In this document: positions 8,349 to 14,893 of the stretch, piece after piece | How positions within the stretch are numbered: the stretch's first letter is position 1 | Layout of the letters: every line of letters begins with the position of its first letter | Source of the DNA: CAJQQY01 sp964352225 | Lineage (GTDB): Bacteria > Bacteroidota > Bacteroidia > Chitinophagales > Saprospiraceae | Length of the DNA stretch: 24,752 nucleotides | Direction: 5' to 3' | Assembly (NCBI GenBank): GCA_964352225.1 | Contig: CAYGRM010000050.1 | Span: 1 to 24,752, forward strand | The notes under the pieces: generated by a model | Database searches by the model: none | What the model saw: only the letters and a program-made list of their open reading frames with translations | What the model was told of the DNA's origin: nothing | Program-made: the position numbers and the translations under genes

Positions 8349-8490
8349 CCCTTTAGCTGCCTGCAAAAAAGTGGGCAGCGAAATTTTTATTATGTTTTTG
8401 ATTTTTAGTCAGGTGCTTACTTTTGTTGGATTGTTTTTTTAGCAAAAAATTGTTTCGCTCTTTTTTGGAGGGCAGCTAAAACGACCCTCT
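8349..8490. repeat. Inverted-repeat doublet (TTTAGCTG family), diverged copy
   Basis: The left arm (about 8349-8388) and the reverse complement of the right arm (about 8443-8490) share tttagctgcc and caaaaaag. A g-rich stretch, gcgaaa and a run of t's follow in the same order. The right arm overlaps the stop codon of the ROK kinase gene. Each arm can also fold alone (gctgcc with ggcagc; gaggg with ccctc). The same core order occurs in the doublet at 13095-13256, so the two look like diverged members of one family. The middle 54 bp show no clear hairpin. Confidence 0.6.
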
Positions 8491-9391
8491 ACAGTAGCGC
8501 AGCACCAAACACTCCGGCACTATCACCTAACTTTGGTTTTAAAAACACCGTATCGAACCGATTGTTGAAAACATATTTTTTAGCTTCTTCGACACCTTCC
8601 TTATACAACAAATCCACATTGCCAACTCCGCCACCTAAAACGATGGCGTCAGGATCTAAAATGTTAATCACATTGGCGATTCCTTTTCCAAAAAACTGGA
8701 TCATTCGTTTTATAGTTTGGGCTGCTGCGCCATCTGTACCCGCGTGGTATCTTTCCACGATGGTTTTCAAGTTTAGATGCTCTCCCGTTTGTGCTTCATA
8801 GAATCTTTCTAAAGATTTTCCAGAAAGGATCGTTTCAACACATCCAACATTTCCACAATAACAATCTCCACCCGAAGCATCTAAAAAATTATGTCCCCAC
8901 TCTCCTGCAATACCTTGTCGACCTGTGAGAGGTCTTCCATTAATCACAATTCCGCCTCCGACACCCGAGCCCATAATTACTCCAAAAACAACTTTTGCAT
9001 CAGGCATTTTATCTTTGACGATGCCCATGTTAGCTTCGGCAACTGCAAAACAATTAGCATCATTGGCAACGACGATTGGTAATCGGAGGAGTTGTTCCAA
9101 ATCTTTTTTGAAATGCATTCCATTCATTACTGTGGTATTAGAATTTTTCATCGTTTGCAAAATCGGATCAATAACGCCTGGGGTTCCAATCCCAATTTTT
9201 TCAGGCTTGACGCCTGTTTCAGCAATGAGTACTTCAACTAGTTTTGCGATTTGATTTAGGATATGTTGGTATCCTCGATCTGCTTCTGTAGGTACTCGCA
9301 ATCGTTTTAACGGGTTAGGGTTTCTACCTCCTTCCAGTACGACACCTTCTATTTTGGTTCCTCCTAAATCAATTCCCCAATGTAAATCCAT
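8489..9391 (-). CDS. ROK family sugar kinase
   Basis: The 300-residue protein opens with the phosphate-binding motif IDLGGTKIEGVVLEGG and has the catalytic Asp region ANDANCFAVAE. It also has GVIMGSGVGGGI, the zinc and sugar site EWGHNFLD, and the ROK zinc motif CYCGNVGCVE. GGGVGNV near the end closes the adenosine site. It should phosphorylate a hexose such as glucose, fructose or N-acetylglucosamine with ATP in the cytoplasm. The motifs do not settle which sugar, so no symbol is given. Its stop codon lies inside the right arm of a repeat doublet. A TATTTTTG box on the minus strand at 9496-9503 could be its promoter but lacks a good -33 element. Confidence 0.9.
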   Translation of the reverse strand: MDLHWGIDLGGTKIEGVVLEGGRNPNPLKRLRVPTEADRGYQHILNQIAKLVEVLIAETGVKPEKIGIGTPGVIDPILQTMKNSNTTVMNGMHFKKDLEQLLRLPIVVANDANCFAVAEANMGIVKDKMPDAKVVFGVIMGSGVGGGIVINGRPLTGRQGIAGEWGHNFLDASGGDCYCGNVGCVETILSGKSLERFYEAQTGEHLNLKTIVERYHAGTDGAAAQTIKRMIQFFGKGIANVINILDPDAIVLGGGVGNVDLLYKEGVEEAKKYVFNNRFDTVFLKPKLGDSAGVFGAALL

Positions 9392-9484
9392 AATTTGATA
9401 AGTTATTTTAAATGTCTGTTTGTGTAATCTTTTTTGGAAAAAATAAGCACTAAGGACGTTTAGTTTTTGAAAAAATAATGATCT

Positions 9485-9515
9485 TGATTTTAAGCAAAAA
9501 TACTGCTACATTTGT
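9485..9515 (+). promoter_or_regulatory. Promoter of the ileS leader (TTG-N20-TACATTTG)
   Basis: TTG at 9485-9487 is followed after exactly 20 bases by TACATTTG (9508-9515), an exact match to the Bacteroidota -33/-7 promoter. Transcription should start near 9521, about 23 bases before the leader peptide ATG. Confidence 0.7.
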
Positions 9516-9543
9516 CCATCTTTAGAAAGAAGGGAAAAATAAC

Positions 9544-9609
9544 ATGAAATTTTACTCAAATATAATAATTAGCATCATTATCATTCCGCGATTGCCAGAC
9601 AATCTGTAG
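9544..9609 (+). CDS. Isoleucine-rich leader peptide of the ileS attenuator
   Basis: This 21-codon frame runs from ATG 9544 to TAG 9607-9609. Codons 7-14 are Ile-Ile-Ile-Ser-Ile-Ile-Ile-Ile, seven Ile codons in eight, three of them (ata, ata, att) in a row and then atc, att, atc, att. The tail is PRLPDNL. A purine-rich stretch (agaagggaaaaa) precedes the ATG. It lies between a strong promoter and a perfect terminator upstream of the isoleucyl-tRNA synthetase gene, which is the layout of a classical amino-acid attenuator. The peptide itself is not expected to have a function; ribosome stalling at the Ile codons when charged tRNA-Ile is scarce is. Coding status is inferred from layout and composition. 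Confidence 0.72.
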   Translation: MKFYSNIIISIIIIPRLPDNL

Positions 9610-9674
9610 ATGCTATATTTTTTATTTGAAATAAAAAGCTCTGACAGGTTGTACTGTCAGAGCTTTTTGTTTTT
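9604..9674 (+). terminator. ileS: Attenuator of ileS: antiterminator arm and intrinsic terminator
   Basis: The terminator is a perfect 15-bp stem (9633-9647 with 9654-9668, loop gttgta), followed by a T-rich tail (9664-9674). Its left arm agctctgacag (9637-9647) can instead pair with ctgtagatgct (9604-9614), giving 10 base pairs with two single-base bulges. That upstream arm covers the leader stop codon. A ribosome reaching the stop would hide it and allow termination; one stalled at the Ile codons would leave it free and prevent termination. A small stem, caga/tctg (9596-9606), could sequester the antiterminator when no ribosome is present. The hairpins are seen in the sequence; the mechanism is inference. 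Confidence 0.75.
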
Positions 9675-9737
9675 AAAAGTATTAAAATTTTAAAGTTTTT
9701 TACCAAAAGAATAGAATTAAAAATTGGTTTAACCTTT

Positions 9738-9745
9738 TATCTTTG
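9738..9745 (+). promoter_or_regulatory. Candidate second promoter of ileS (TATCTTTG)
   Basis: TATCTTTG matches TAnnTTTG exactly, 32 bp upstream of the ileS ATG and downstream of the attenuator. No TTG sits about 20 bases further up; the nearest is 11 bases away. If active, it would give an unattenuated basal transcript. Confidence 0.4.
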
Positions 9746-9777
9746 CAAGCGTTTTAAAAAATAACAATTTTAATAAT

Positions 9778-12700
9778 ATGTCAAACGAAAAATACCGTAA
9801 AGTCAAATCCCTAAACCTTCCGGAGATTGATCAAGAGATACTCGCCTTTTGGAGCGATAATAAAGTGTTTGAAAAAAGTATCGAAGAAAGAAGTGAAGAT
9901 AATTCATATGTCTTTTACGAAGGGCCGCCTTCGGCAAATGGAAAGCCTGGCATTCACCATGTGATGGCTCGAACGATTAAAGATTTAGTTTGTAGATACC
10001 ATACCTTAAAAGGAAAAAGAGTAGAACGAAAAGGGGGATGGGATACACATGGTCTGCCAATCGAATTATCAGTAGAGAAAGAGTTAGGAATCACAAAGGA
10101 AGACATTGGGGTGAAAATATCGGTAGATGAATATAATGCAAAGTGTCGAGAGACGGTTATGCAATATAAAAATTTATGGGATGACCTAACGATTAAAATG
10201 GGCTATTGGGTTGACTTGGAAAATCCTTATGTGACTTACGAAAATGAATACATCGAATCAGTTTGGTGGTTGTTATCTCAATTATACAACAAAGATTTGA
10301 TGTACAAAGGTTATACGATTCAACCATATTCCCCAGCAGCTGGAACAGGTTTGAGTACACATGAATTGAACCAACCAGGTTGCTATCGAAATGTGAAAGA
10401 TACTTCTGCTGTTGCGATGTTCAAAGTAGAAAAAGATGAGAAATCGAATTTCCTTTTTGATGCAGAGGATGAAGATGTTCGCCTCATTGCTTGGACGACC
10501 ACGCCTTGGACTTTACCTTCCAATACGGCTTTGACTGCTGGAGGAAAAATTGATTATGTCAAAATAAAAATGAAAAATAGCTACACCGATTTACCTGTAA
10601 GTGTAGTGATGGCAGAGGCATTGGTGAAGAAATGGTTTGGTGCAAAAAATCAACCTGAGATCATCGAGCAAAGCGAATCTTTTAAAGGTACTTTGATGGA
10701 AGGAATCCGTTATGAGCAATTGTTAGATTTTGGAAATGAGATCGAACCATTGCAAGGCGAGACCGATGCCTTTCGAGTAATCTTAGGAAATTTTGTGACG
10801 ACTGAAGATGGAACAGGAATCGTTCACACCGCTCCTTCGTTTGGTGCAGATGATAGAATAGTCGGTATTCAAAATGGAATTGGCGCTTTGACTTTGGTGG
10901 ATAAGCAAGGGAAATTTAAAGATACGGTTGGTGAATTTTCTGGACGTTATGTGAAGGATTATAAAGACGATCCTGATTATGTGAATGTGGATATTGATAT
11001 CGCCGTTAAGCTGAAAATGGAAAATAAAGCTTTCAACGTTGCTAAATATGAACACAACTATCCACATTGTTGGAGAACAGATAAACCAATTTTATACTAC
11101 CCTTTAGATAGTTGGTTTGTCAAAGCTGCGTCCGTAAAAGAGCGAATGTTTGAATTAAATAAAACGATCAATTGGAAACCTGCTTCGACAGGAGAAGGTC
11201 GTTTTGGGAAATGGTTGGAGAACTTGCAAGATTGGAATTTGTCTCGTTCAAGATTTTGGGGGATACCGCTTCCGATTTGGAGAACAGAAGATGGAGAGTC
11301 GCAAAAATGTATTTCTTCTATGGAAGATTTGAAAAAAGAAATCGACCATGCGAATAAAGTTTTAGGGAAAAATCAAGATTTCCCTAAAGATTTACACCGA
11401 CCATATATTGATGATGTGATCTTGGCAACCGAAGATGGACAGCCGATGAATCGGGAATTGGATTTGATTGATGTTTGGTTTGATTCAGGTTCGATGCCTT
11501 ATGCACAATGGCATTATCCATTTGAAAATAAAGAGAAGTTTGAACGAAATTTCCCAGCGGATTTTATCGCAGAAGGAGTAGATCAAACTCGTGGATGGTT
11601 TTATACGTTGCATGCGATTGCAACGATGGTTTTCGATTCGGTCGCTTATAAAAATGTCGTTTCCAATGGTTTAGTTTTGGATAAAAATGGTGTTAAAATG
11701 TCTAAGCGATTGGGCAATGCAGTTGATCCTTTTGAAGCACTTAGTAAATATGGAGCAGATGCCAATCGATGGTACATGATCGCCAATTCACCGCCATGGG
11801 ACAATTTGAAATATGATATTGATGGAGTGGATGAAAAGCGTAAAAAGTTTTTTGGGACACTTTTCAACACGTATAATTTCTTTGCGACCTATGCGAATAT
11901 TGATGGTTTTGAAATGGACGAAGCGAATGCGACTCCAGTTGCTGATCGACCTGAAATTGACAAATGGATTATTTCAAAACTCAATTCATTGATCAAAGAA
12001 TATACTGATGCGATGGATGATTACGAAGCAACCAAAGGTTGTAGAGCGATAGAAAATTTTGTTTTAAATGATTTATCTAACTGGTATGTTCGATTGTGTC
12101 GTCGTCGTTTTTGGAAAAGTGATTCGGATGCAGACAAGCGTGCTGCGTACGAAACATTGTACGAATGCATGGTCGTCGTTTCGCAATTGATGTCAGCCGT
12201 TGCACCTTTTTTTGCAGATTGGTTGTATCAAAGATTGACTGATCCAATTAGAGCAAATGAAGTGGCAAAAGATGGTCGTTGGAAACATGATTCTGTTCAT
12301 TTGACTTATTTGACCAAAACGAATCAGGACTTAATTGACGAAGCTTTGGAGCAAAGAATGGATTATGCACAAAGAATTTCTTCGTTGGTTTTATCTATTC
12401 GAAAGAAAGAAAATCATCGAGTACGACAGCCATTGCAAAAAATATTGTTACCCGTTTTAGATAGTACTTTTCAAGTGCAAGTGGAAGCGGTGAAAGATTT
12501 GATTTTATCAGAAGTAAATGTGAAAGAAATTGAGTATTTGACAGACACAACTGGATTTATCAAAAAGAAAATCAAACCGAATTTCAAAACGCTCGGACGT
12601 GAATTGGGTAAAAATATGAAAGCAGCTGCCGCTGCGATCGGAGGTTTTTCTCAAGAAGATATTGCCGCTGTGGAAAAATCAAATAGTTACCAATTAGTTG

Positions 12701-13083
12701 TTGGTGATGAATCTTACGAACTGACTTTGGAGGATTTTGAAATCACTTCAGATGATATTCCAGGGTGGACTGTAGCCAATGACGGAGCTTTGACAGTTGC
12801 GTTGGATGTGACGGTGACGGATGCACTTTTGGCAGAAGGAACAGCTCGAGAATTAGTGAATCGTATCCAAAATATCCGAAAGACTCGTGACTTTAATGTG
12901 ACTGATAAAATTGCGGTGACTTTGGAAAATCATGAAGCGATTCGTCCTGCGTTGGAGCAATTTGCGGAATATATTTGTACGGAAACTTTAGCGACTAGTT
13001 TGGATACGAAGAGTGAAGTGGAAGGAGAAGTGATTGAGTTGAATGATGAAGTATCATTGAATATTCAAGTAGAACGTTCATAG
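9778..13083 (+). CDS. ileS: Isoleucyl-tRNA synthetase, type 2
   Basis: This 1101-residue class I synthetase charges tRNA-Ile with isoleucine in the cytoplasm. The ATP-binding HIGH-type motif is PGIHH (57-61), inside YEGPPSANGKPGIHHV. The second motif is KMSKR (640-644). The inserted editing domain (about 180-420) has the Thr-rich WTTTPWTLPSNTAL and DGTGIVHTAPSFGADD. An anticodon-binding domain follows, from about 700. The length, the GIHH form and the lack of a C-terminal zinc finger place it in the type-2 (eukaryote-like) clade, whose members are usually little affected by mupirocin. Expression is probably controlled by the Ile leader attenuator 100 bp upstream. A bidirectional terminator follows. 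Confidence 0.96.
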   Translation: MSNEKYRKVKSLNLPEIDQEILAFWSDNKVFEKSIEERSEDNSYVFYEGPPSANGKPGIHHVMARTIKDLVCRYHTLKGKRVERKGGWDTHGLPIELSVEKELGITKEDIGVKISVDEYNAKCRETVMQYKNLWDDLTIKMGYWVDLENPYVTYENEYIESVWWLLSQLYNKDLMYKGYTIQPYSPAAGTGLSTHELNQPGCYRNVKDTSAVAMFKVEKDEKSNFLFDAEDEDVRLIAWTTTPWTLPSNTALTAGGKIDYVKIKMKNSYTDLPVSVVMAEALVKKWFGAKNQPEIIEQSESFKGTLMEGIRYEQLLDFGNEIEPLQGETDAFRVILGNFVTTEDGTGIVHTAPSFGADDRIVGIQNGIGALTLVDKQGKFKDTVGEFSGRYVKDYKDDPDYVNVDIDIAVKLKMENKAFNVAKYEHNYPHCWRTDKPILYYPLDSWFVKAASVKERMFELNKTINWKPASTGEGRFGKWLENLQDWNLSRSRFWGIPLPIWRTEDGESQKCISSMEDLKKEIDHANKVLGKNQDFPKDLHRPYIDDVILATEDGQPMNRELDLIDVWFDSGSMPYAQWHYPFENKEKFERNFPADFIAEGVDQTRGWFYTLHAIATMVFDSVAYKNVVSNGLVLDKNGVKMSKRLGNAVDPFEALSKYGADANRWYMIANSPPWDNLKYDIDGVDEKRKKFFGTLFNTYNFFATYANIDGFEMDEANATPVADRPEIDKWIISKLNSLIKEYTDAMDDYEATKGCRAIENFVLNDLSNWYVRLCRRRFWKSDSDADKRAAYETLYECMVVVSQLMSAVAPFFADWLYQRLTDPIRANEVAKDGRWKHDSVHLTYLTKTNQDLIDEALEQRMDYAQRISSLVLSIRKKENHRVRQPLQKILLPVLDSTFQVQVEAVKDLILSEVNVKEIEYLTDTTGFIKKKIKPNFKTLGRELGKNMKAAAAAIGGFSQEDIAAVEKSNSYQLVVGDESYELTLEDFEITSDDIPGWTVANDGALTVALDVTVTDALLAEGTARELVNRIQNIRKTRDFNVTDKIAVTLENHEAIRPALEQFAEYICTETLATSLDTKSEVEGEVIELNDEVSLNIQVERS

Positions 13084-13094
13084 GAGCTAGCAGT

Positions 13095-13256
13095 TAACAC
13101 GTGGAGGTCTGCTTTAGCTGATCTACTAAAAATGAGCGCAGCGGATTACAAATAAAAATTAAAAGCCTTCTAGGAAAATAATTCTAGAAGGCTTTTTTTT
13201 TGAAAAAATCGCTTTGCTCCTTTTTCATGTCAGCTAAAGCAGACTACCACGTGTTA
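13095..13256. repeat. Inverted-repeat doublet (TTTAGCTG family) around a terminator
   Basis: The left arm 13095-13143 and the reverse complement of 13208-13256 share taacacgtgg, gtctgctttagctga, then an a-rich stretch and gagc-agcg-att in the same order. The outer 26 bases match at all but about two positions. Between the arms lies the terminator at 13161-13200. The right arm overlaps the end of crcB by 23 bases and supplies its stop codon. The doublet at 8349-8490 has the same core and layout. This looks like a small non-coding repeat of REP-doublet or MITE type; no transposase is nearby. Confidence 0.7.
13161..13200. terminator. Bidirectional terminator between ileS and crcB
   Basis: The arms aaaagccttctag (13161-13173) and ctagaaggctttt (13184-13196) are fully complementary around a 10-base loop. 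On the + strand a run of eight or more T's follows. On the minus strand the hairpin is followed by taatttttattt. It can end both ileS and the convergent crcB transcript. Confidence 0.85.
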
Positions 13257-13608
13257 GATTGACCCCAATAAAAATACAGACCAAGCAAACCACCAAACTC
13301 AGCAATATATTCCAAAAAGCATAAGCCAAATTACCATCCTGAAAAAGCTGAAACGTCTCATTTGTAAATGTCGAGAAAGTGCTAAAGCCACCACAGAATC
13401 CAGTCATTAGTAAATACTTTTGAAGGTCAGAAGTATTCCCATTTTTCATTGTCCAGCCAATTAATGCACCAAGCACAATACAACTTAAAGCATTTGCTAA
13501 AAGGGTAGCCATTGGAAAAACATATCCTTGGTTTTTCATAAAAAGGGAAATTCCAAATCGACAAATACTTCCTAAACCACCGCCGATAAAAACTAAGATG
13601 AAGTTCAT
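13234..13608 (-). CDS. crcB: Fluoride channel CrcB/Fluc
   Basis: The 124-residue protein has the length and four membrane segments of the Fluc family, which works as a dual-topology dimer exporting fluoride across the inner membrane. Signature parts are GGGLGSICRF (9-18), ATLLANAL with Asn39 at the pore, and GFCGGFSTFSTF (70-81), which carries the phenylalanine track. The last seven residues (118-124) and the stop codon are encoded in the right arm of a repeat doublet. The gene begins about 12 bases after the U-run of the preceding gene's terminator, so it depends on read-through or on an unseen promoter. No fluoride riboswitch is visible upstream. Confidence 0.93.
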   Translation of the reverse strand: MNFILVFIGGGLGSICRFGISLFMKNQGYVFPMATLLANALSCIVLGALIGWTMKNGNTSDLQKYLLMTGFCGGFSTFSTFTNETFQLFQDGNLAYAFWNILLSLVVCLVCIFIGVNLTRGSLL

Positions 13609-13619
13609 GATTTATTTTT

Positions 13620-13667
13620 TTTACAAAAAAACAAAAAAGGATTGAAAGTACTTAACCTTCAATCCTT
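13620..13667 (-). terminator. Terminator after the WecA-like gene, directly ahead of crcB
   Basis: The arms aaggattgaa (13637-13646) and ttcaatcctt (13658-13667) pair perfectly around an 11-base loop. Read leftward, the stem runs into ttttttgttttttt. It lies 30 bp after the stop at 13697 and ends only 11 bases before the crcB ATG. Confidence 0.8.
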
Positions 13668-13696
13668 CTTTACTTTTATCTTTTGATCGCTAATTC

Positions 13697-14773
13697 CTAC
13701 GAAGCAGTATTCGCAATTCTTCTCTTCTTACGATTGACTGTCCAATTTAAACTTGCAGATAAAACAATCGCCAAGCCAATTACTAAAAATAATAAATAAT
13801 GTAATCCGATATTTTGTAAGTAAAATACTAAAAGCATAAATCCAATATTTACTGCCACTAAAATTCCAGTTCCTTGCATGTGCGAGAATCCAAAATCTAA
13901 AAGTAAATGGTGAATATGAGTTCGGTCAGGATTGAAAGGGGATTTCCCTTTTAAAATTCGCATCGTAAAAACTCGAAGCGTATCGAAAAGGGGTAAAATC
14001 AAAATACCAATTGCAACTGCTGGAACTGCTTGAAATGTATATTTGGCTTTTGCAGGTGTAACTAAAGCTGGATCGTGAAATTCAATAAATTTGATAATTA
14101 AAATTGAACTTACCAAACCAACTAAAAGCGAACCAGTATCACCCATAAAAATTTTCGCAGGCGTAAAATTATATTTTAAAAAAGCAATCAATGCACCCGC
14201 CAAGGCAAATGCAACTAATGCCAAACCAATCTCATCAATCAAATAAAACCAAGCACCTAAAACGACTGATATTAAAGTTCCGATACTTCCCGACAAACCA
14301 TTGATCCCATCAATCAAGTTGAAAGCATTGATAATTACGATAATGATAAAAATGGAAAGGATCACCGCCCAAAATTCTGGCAAGTCATAAATTCCAAAGA
14401 TACCATACAAACTCGTCAGCTTCACATTTGATTTCCAAACAATAATTCCTGCGGCAAATAACTCTCCTGCCAACTTTGTCCTAGGAGAAATTGGAACGAT
14501 ATCATCCTTCGAGCCAATCAAAAAGATGATAATAAATGCACATAAAATATATTGTAGATCATCAAAAATACCGAAAGGCGTCCATAGGACAATTGAGAAA
14601 ATCATTCCTGCAAAAATCGCAATTCCACCTAATGATGGAGTAGTAACGGTATGCGCCCGTCGCTCACCAGGCTCATCGCAGAGACCTTTAACTTTTGCTA
14701 CATGAATAATGGAGGGAATTGCAAAGTAGGTGAGCGTAAATGCTGTGATAAAACTTAGGATAATGTCAAACAT
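13697..14773 (-). CDS. WecA/TagO-like undecaprenyl-phosphate GlcNAc-1-phosphate transferase
   Basis: The 358-residue protein is a polytopic inner-membrane enzyme of the MraY/WecA family. Visible motifs are DEPGERRAH (33-41), the Asp pair DD at 90-91, NLIDGINGL (152-160), KIFMGDTGS (207-215), and the carbohydrate-recognition loop DRTHIHH (283-289). The HIHH form marks the WecA/TagO branch and not MraY. It should transfer a HexNAc-1-phosphate, usually GlcNAc, to undecaprenyl phosphate, starting O-antigen, exopolysaccharide or similar glycans. It uses the same lipid made by uppS a few genes away. No other glycan gene is adjacent, so the product is open. A TAATTTTG box at 14822-14829 lies 49 bp upstream of the ATG. 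Confidence 0.92.
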   Translation of the reverse strand: MFDIILSFITAFTLTYFAIPSIIHVAKVKGLCDEPGERRAHTVTTPSLGGIAIFAGMIFSIVLWTPFGIFDDLQYILCAFIIIFLIGSKDDIVPISPRTKLAGELFAAGIIVWKSNVKLTSLYGIFGIYDLPEFWAVILSIFIIIVIINAFNLIDGINGLSGSIGTLISVVLGAWFYLIDEIGLALVAFALAGALIAFLKYNFTPAKIFMGDTGSLLVGLVSSILIIKFIEFHDPALVTPAKAKYTFQAVPAVAIGILILPLFDTLRVFTMRILKGKSPFNPDRTHIHHLLLDFGFSHMQGTGILVAVNIGFMLLVFYLQNIGLHYLLFLVIGLAIVLSASLNWTVNRKKRRIANTAS

Positions 14774-14821
14774 AATGTATCGTGGGATGATTGCTTTAAA
14801 ATTAGTTTAATTTTCGTGGTG

Positions 14822-14829
14822 CAAAATTA
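14822..14829 (-). promoter_or_regulatory. Candidate -7 element for the WecA-like gene
   Basis: The minus strand reads TAATTTTG (TAnnTTTG), 49 bp upstream of the WecA-like ATG and downstream of the M3 peptidase stop. No TTG lies about 20 bases further upstream, so only half of the consensus is met. Confidence 0.4.
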
Positions 14830-14893
14830 AGCATTCTTTTTATTCTATGCTGATTTAGACATAAAGAATATGTTAATGTTTAGCAAAACAAAA

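Noticed and set aside
9516..9777. T-box riboswitch upstream of ileS
   Set aside because: No T-box sequence (AGGGTGGNACCGCG type) or specifier stem is seen. The Ile leader peptide explains the terminator better.
10783..11067. 94-codon minus-strand frame inside ileS
   Set aside because: It is fully within the IleRS editing domain, with composition expected of an antisense shadow.
13609..13696. Fluoride riboswitch upstream of crcB
   Set aside because: The conserved GGNGATGG and CTGATGA-type elements are not present. The only structure is an ordinary terminator.
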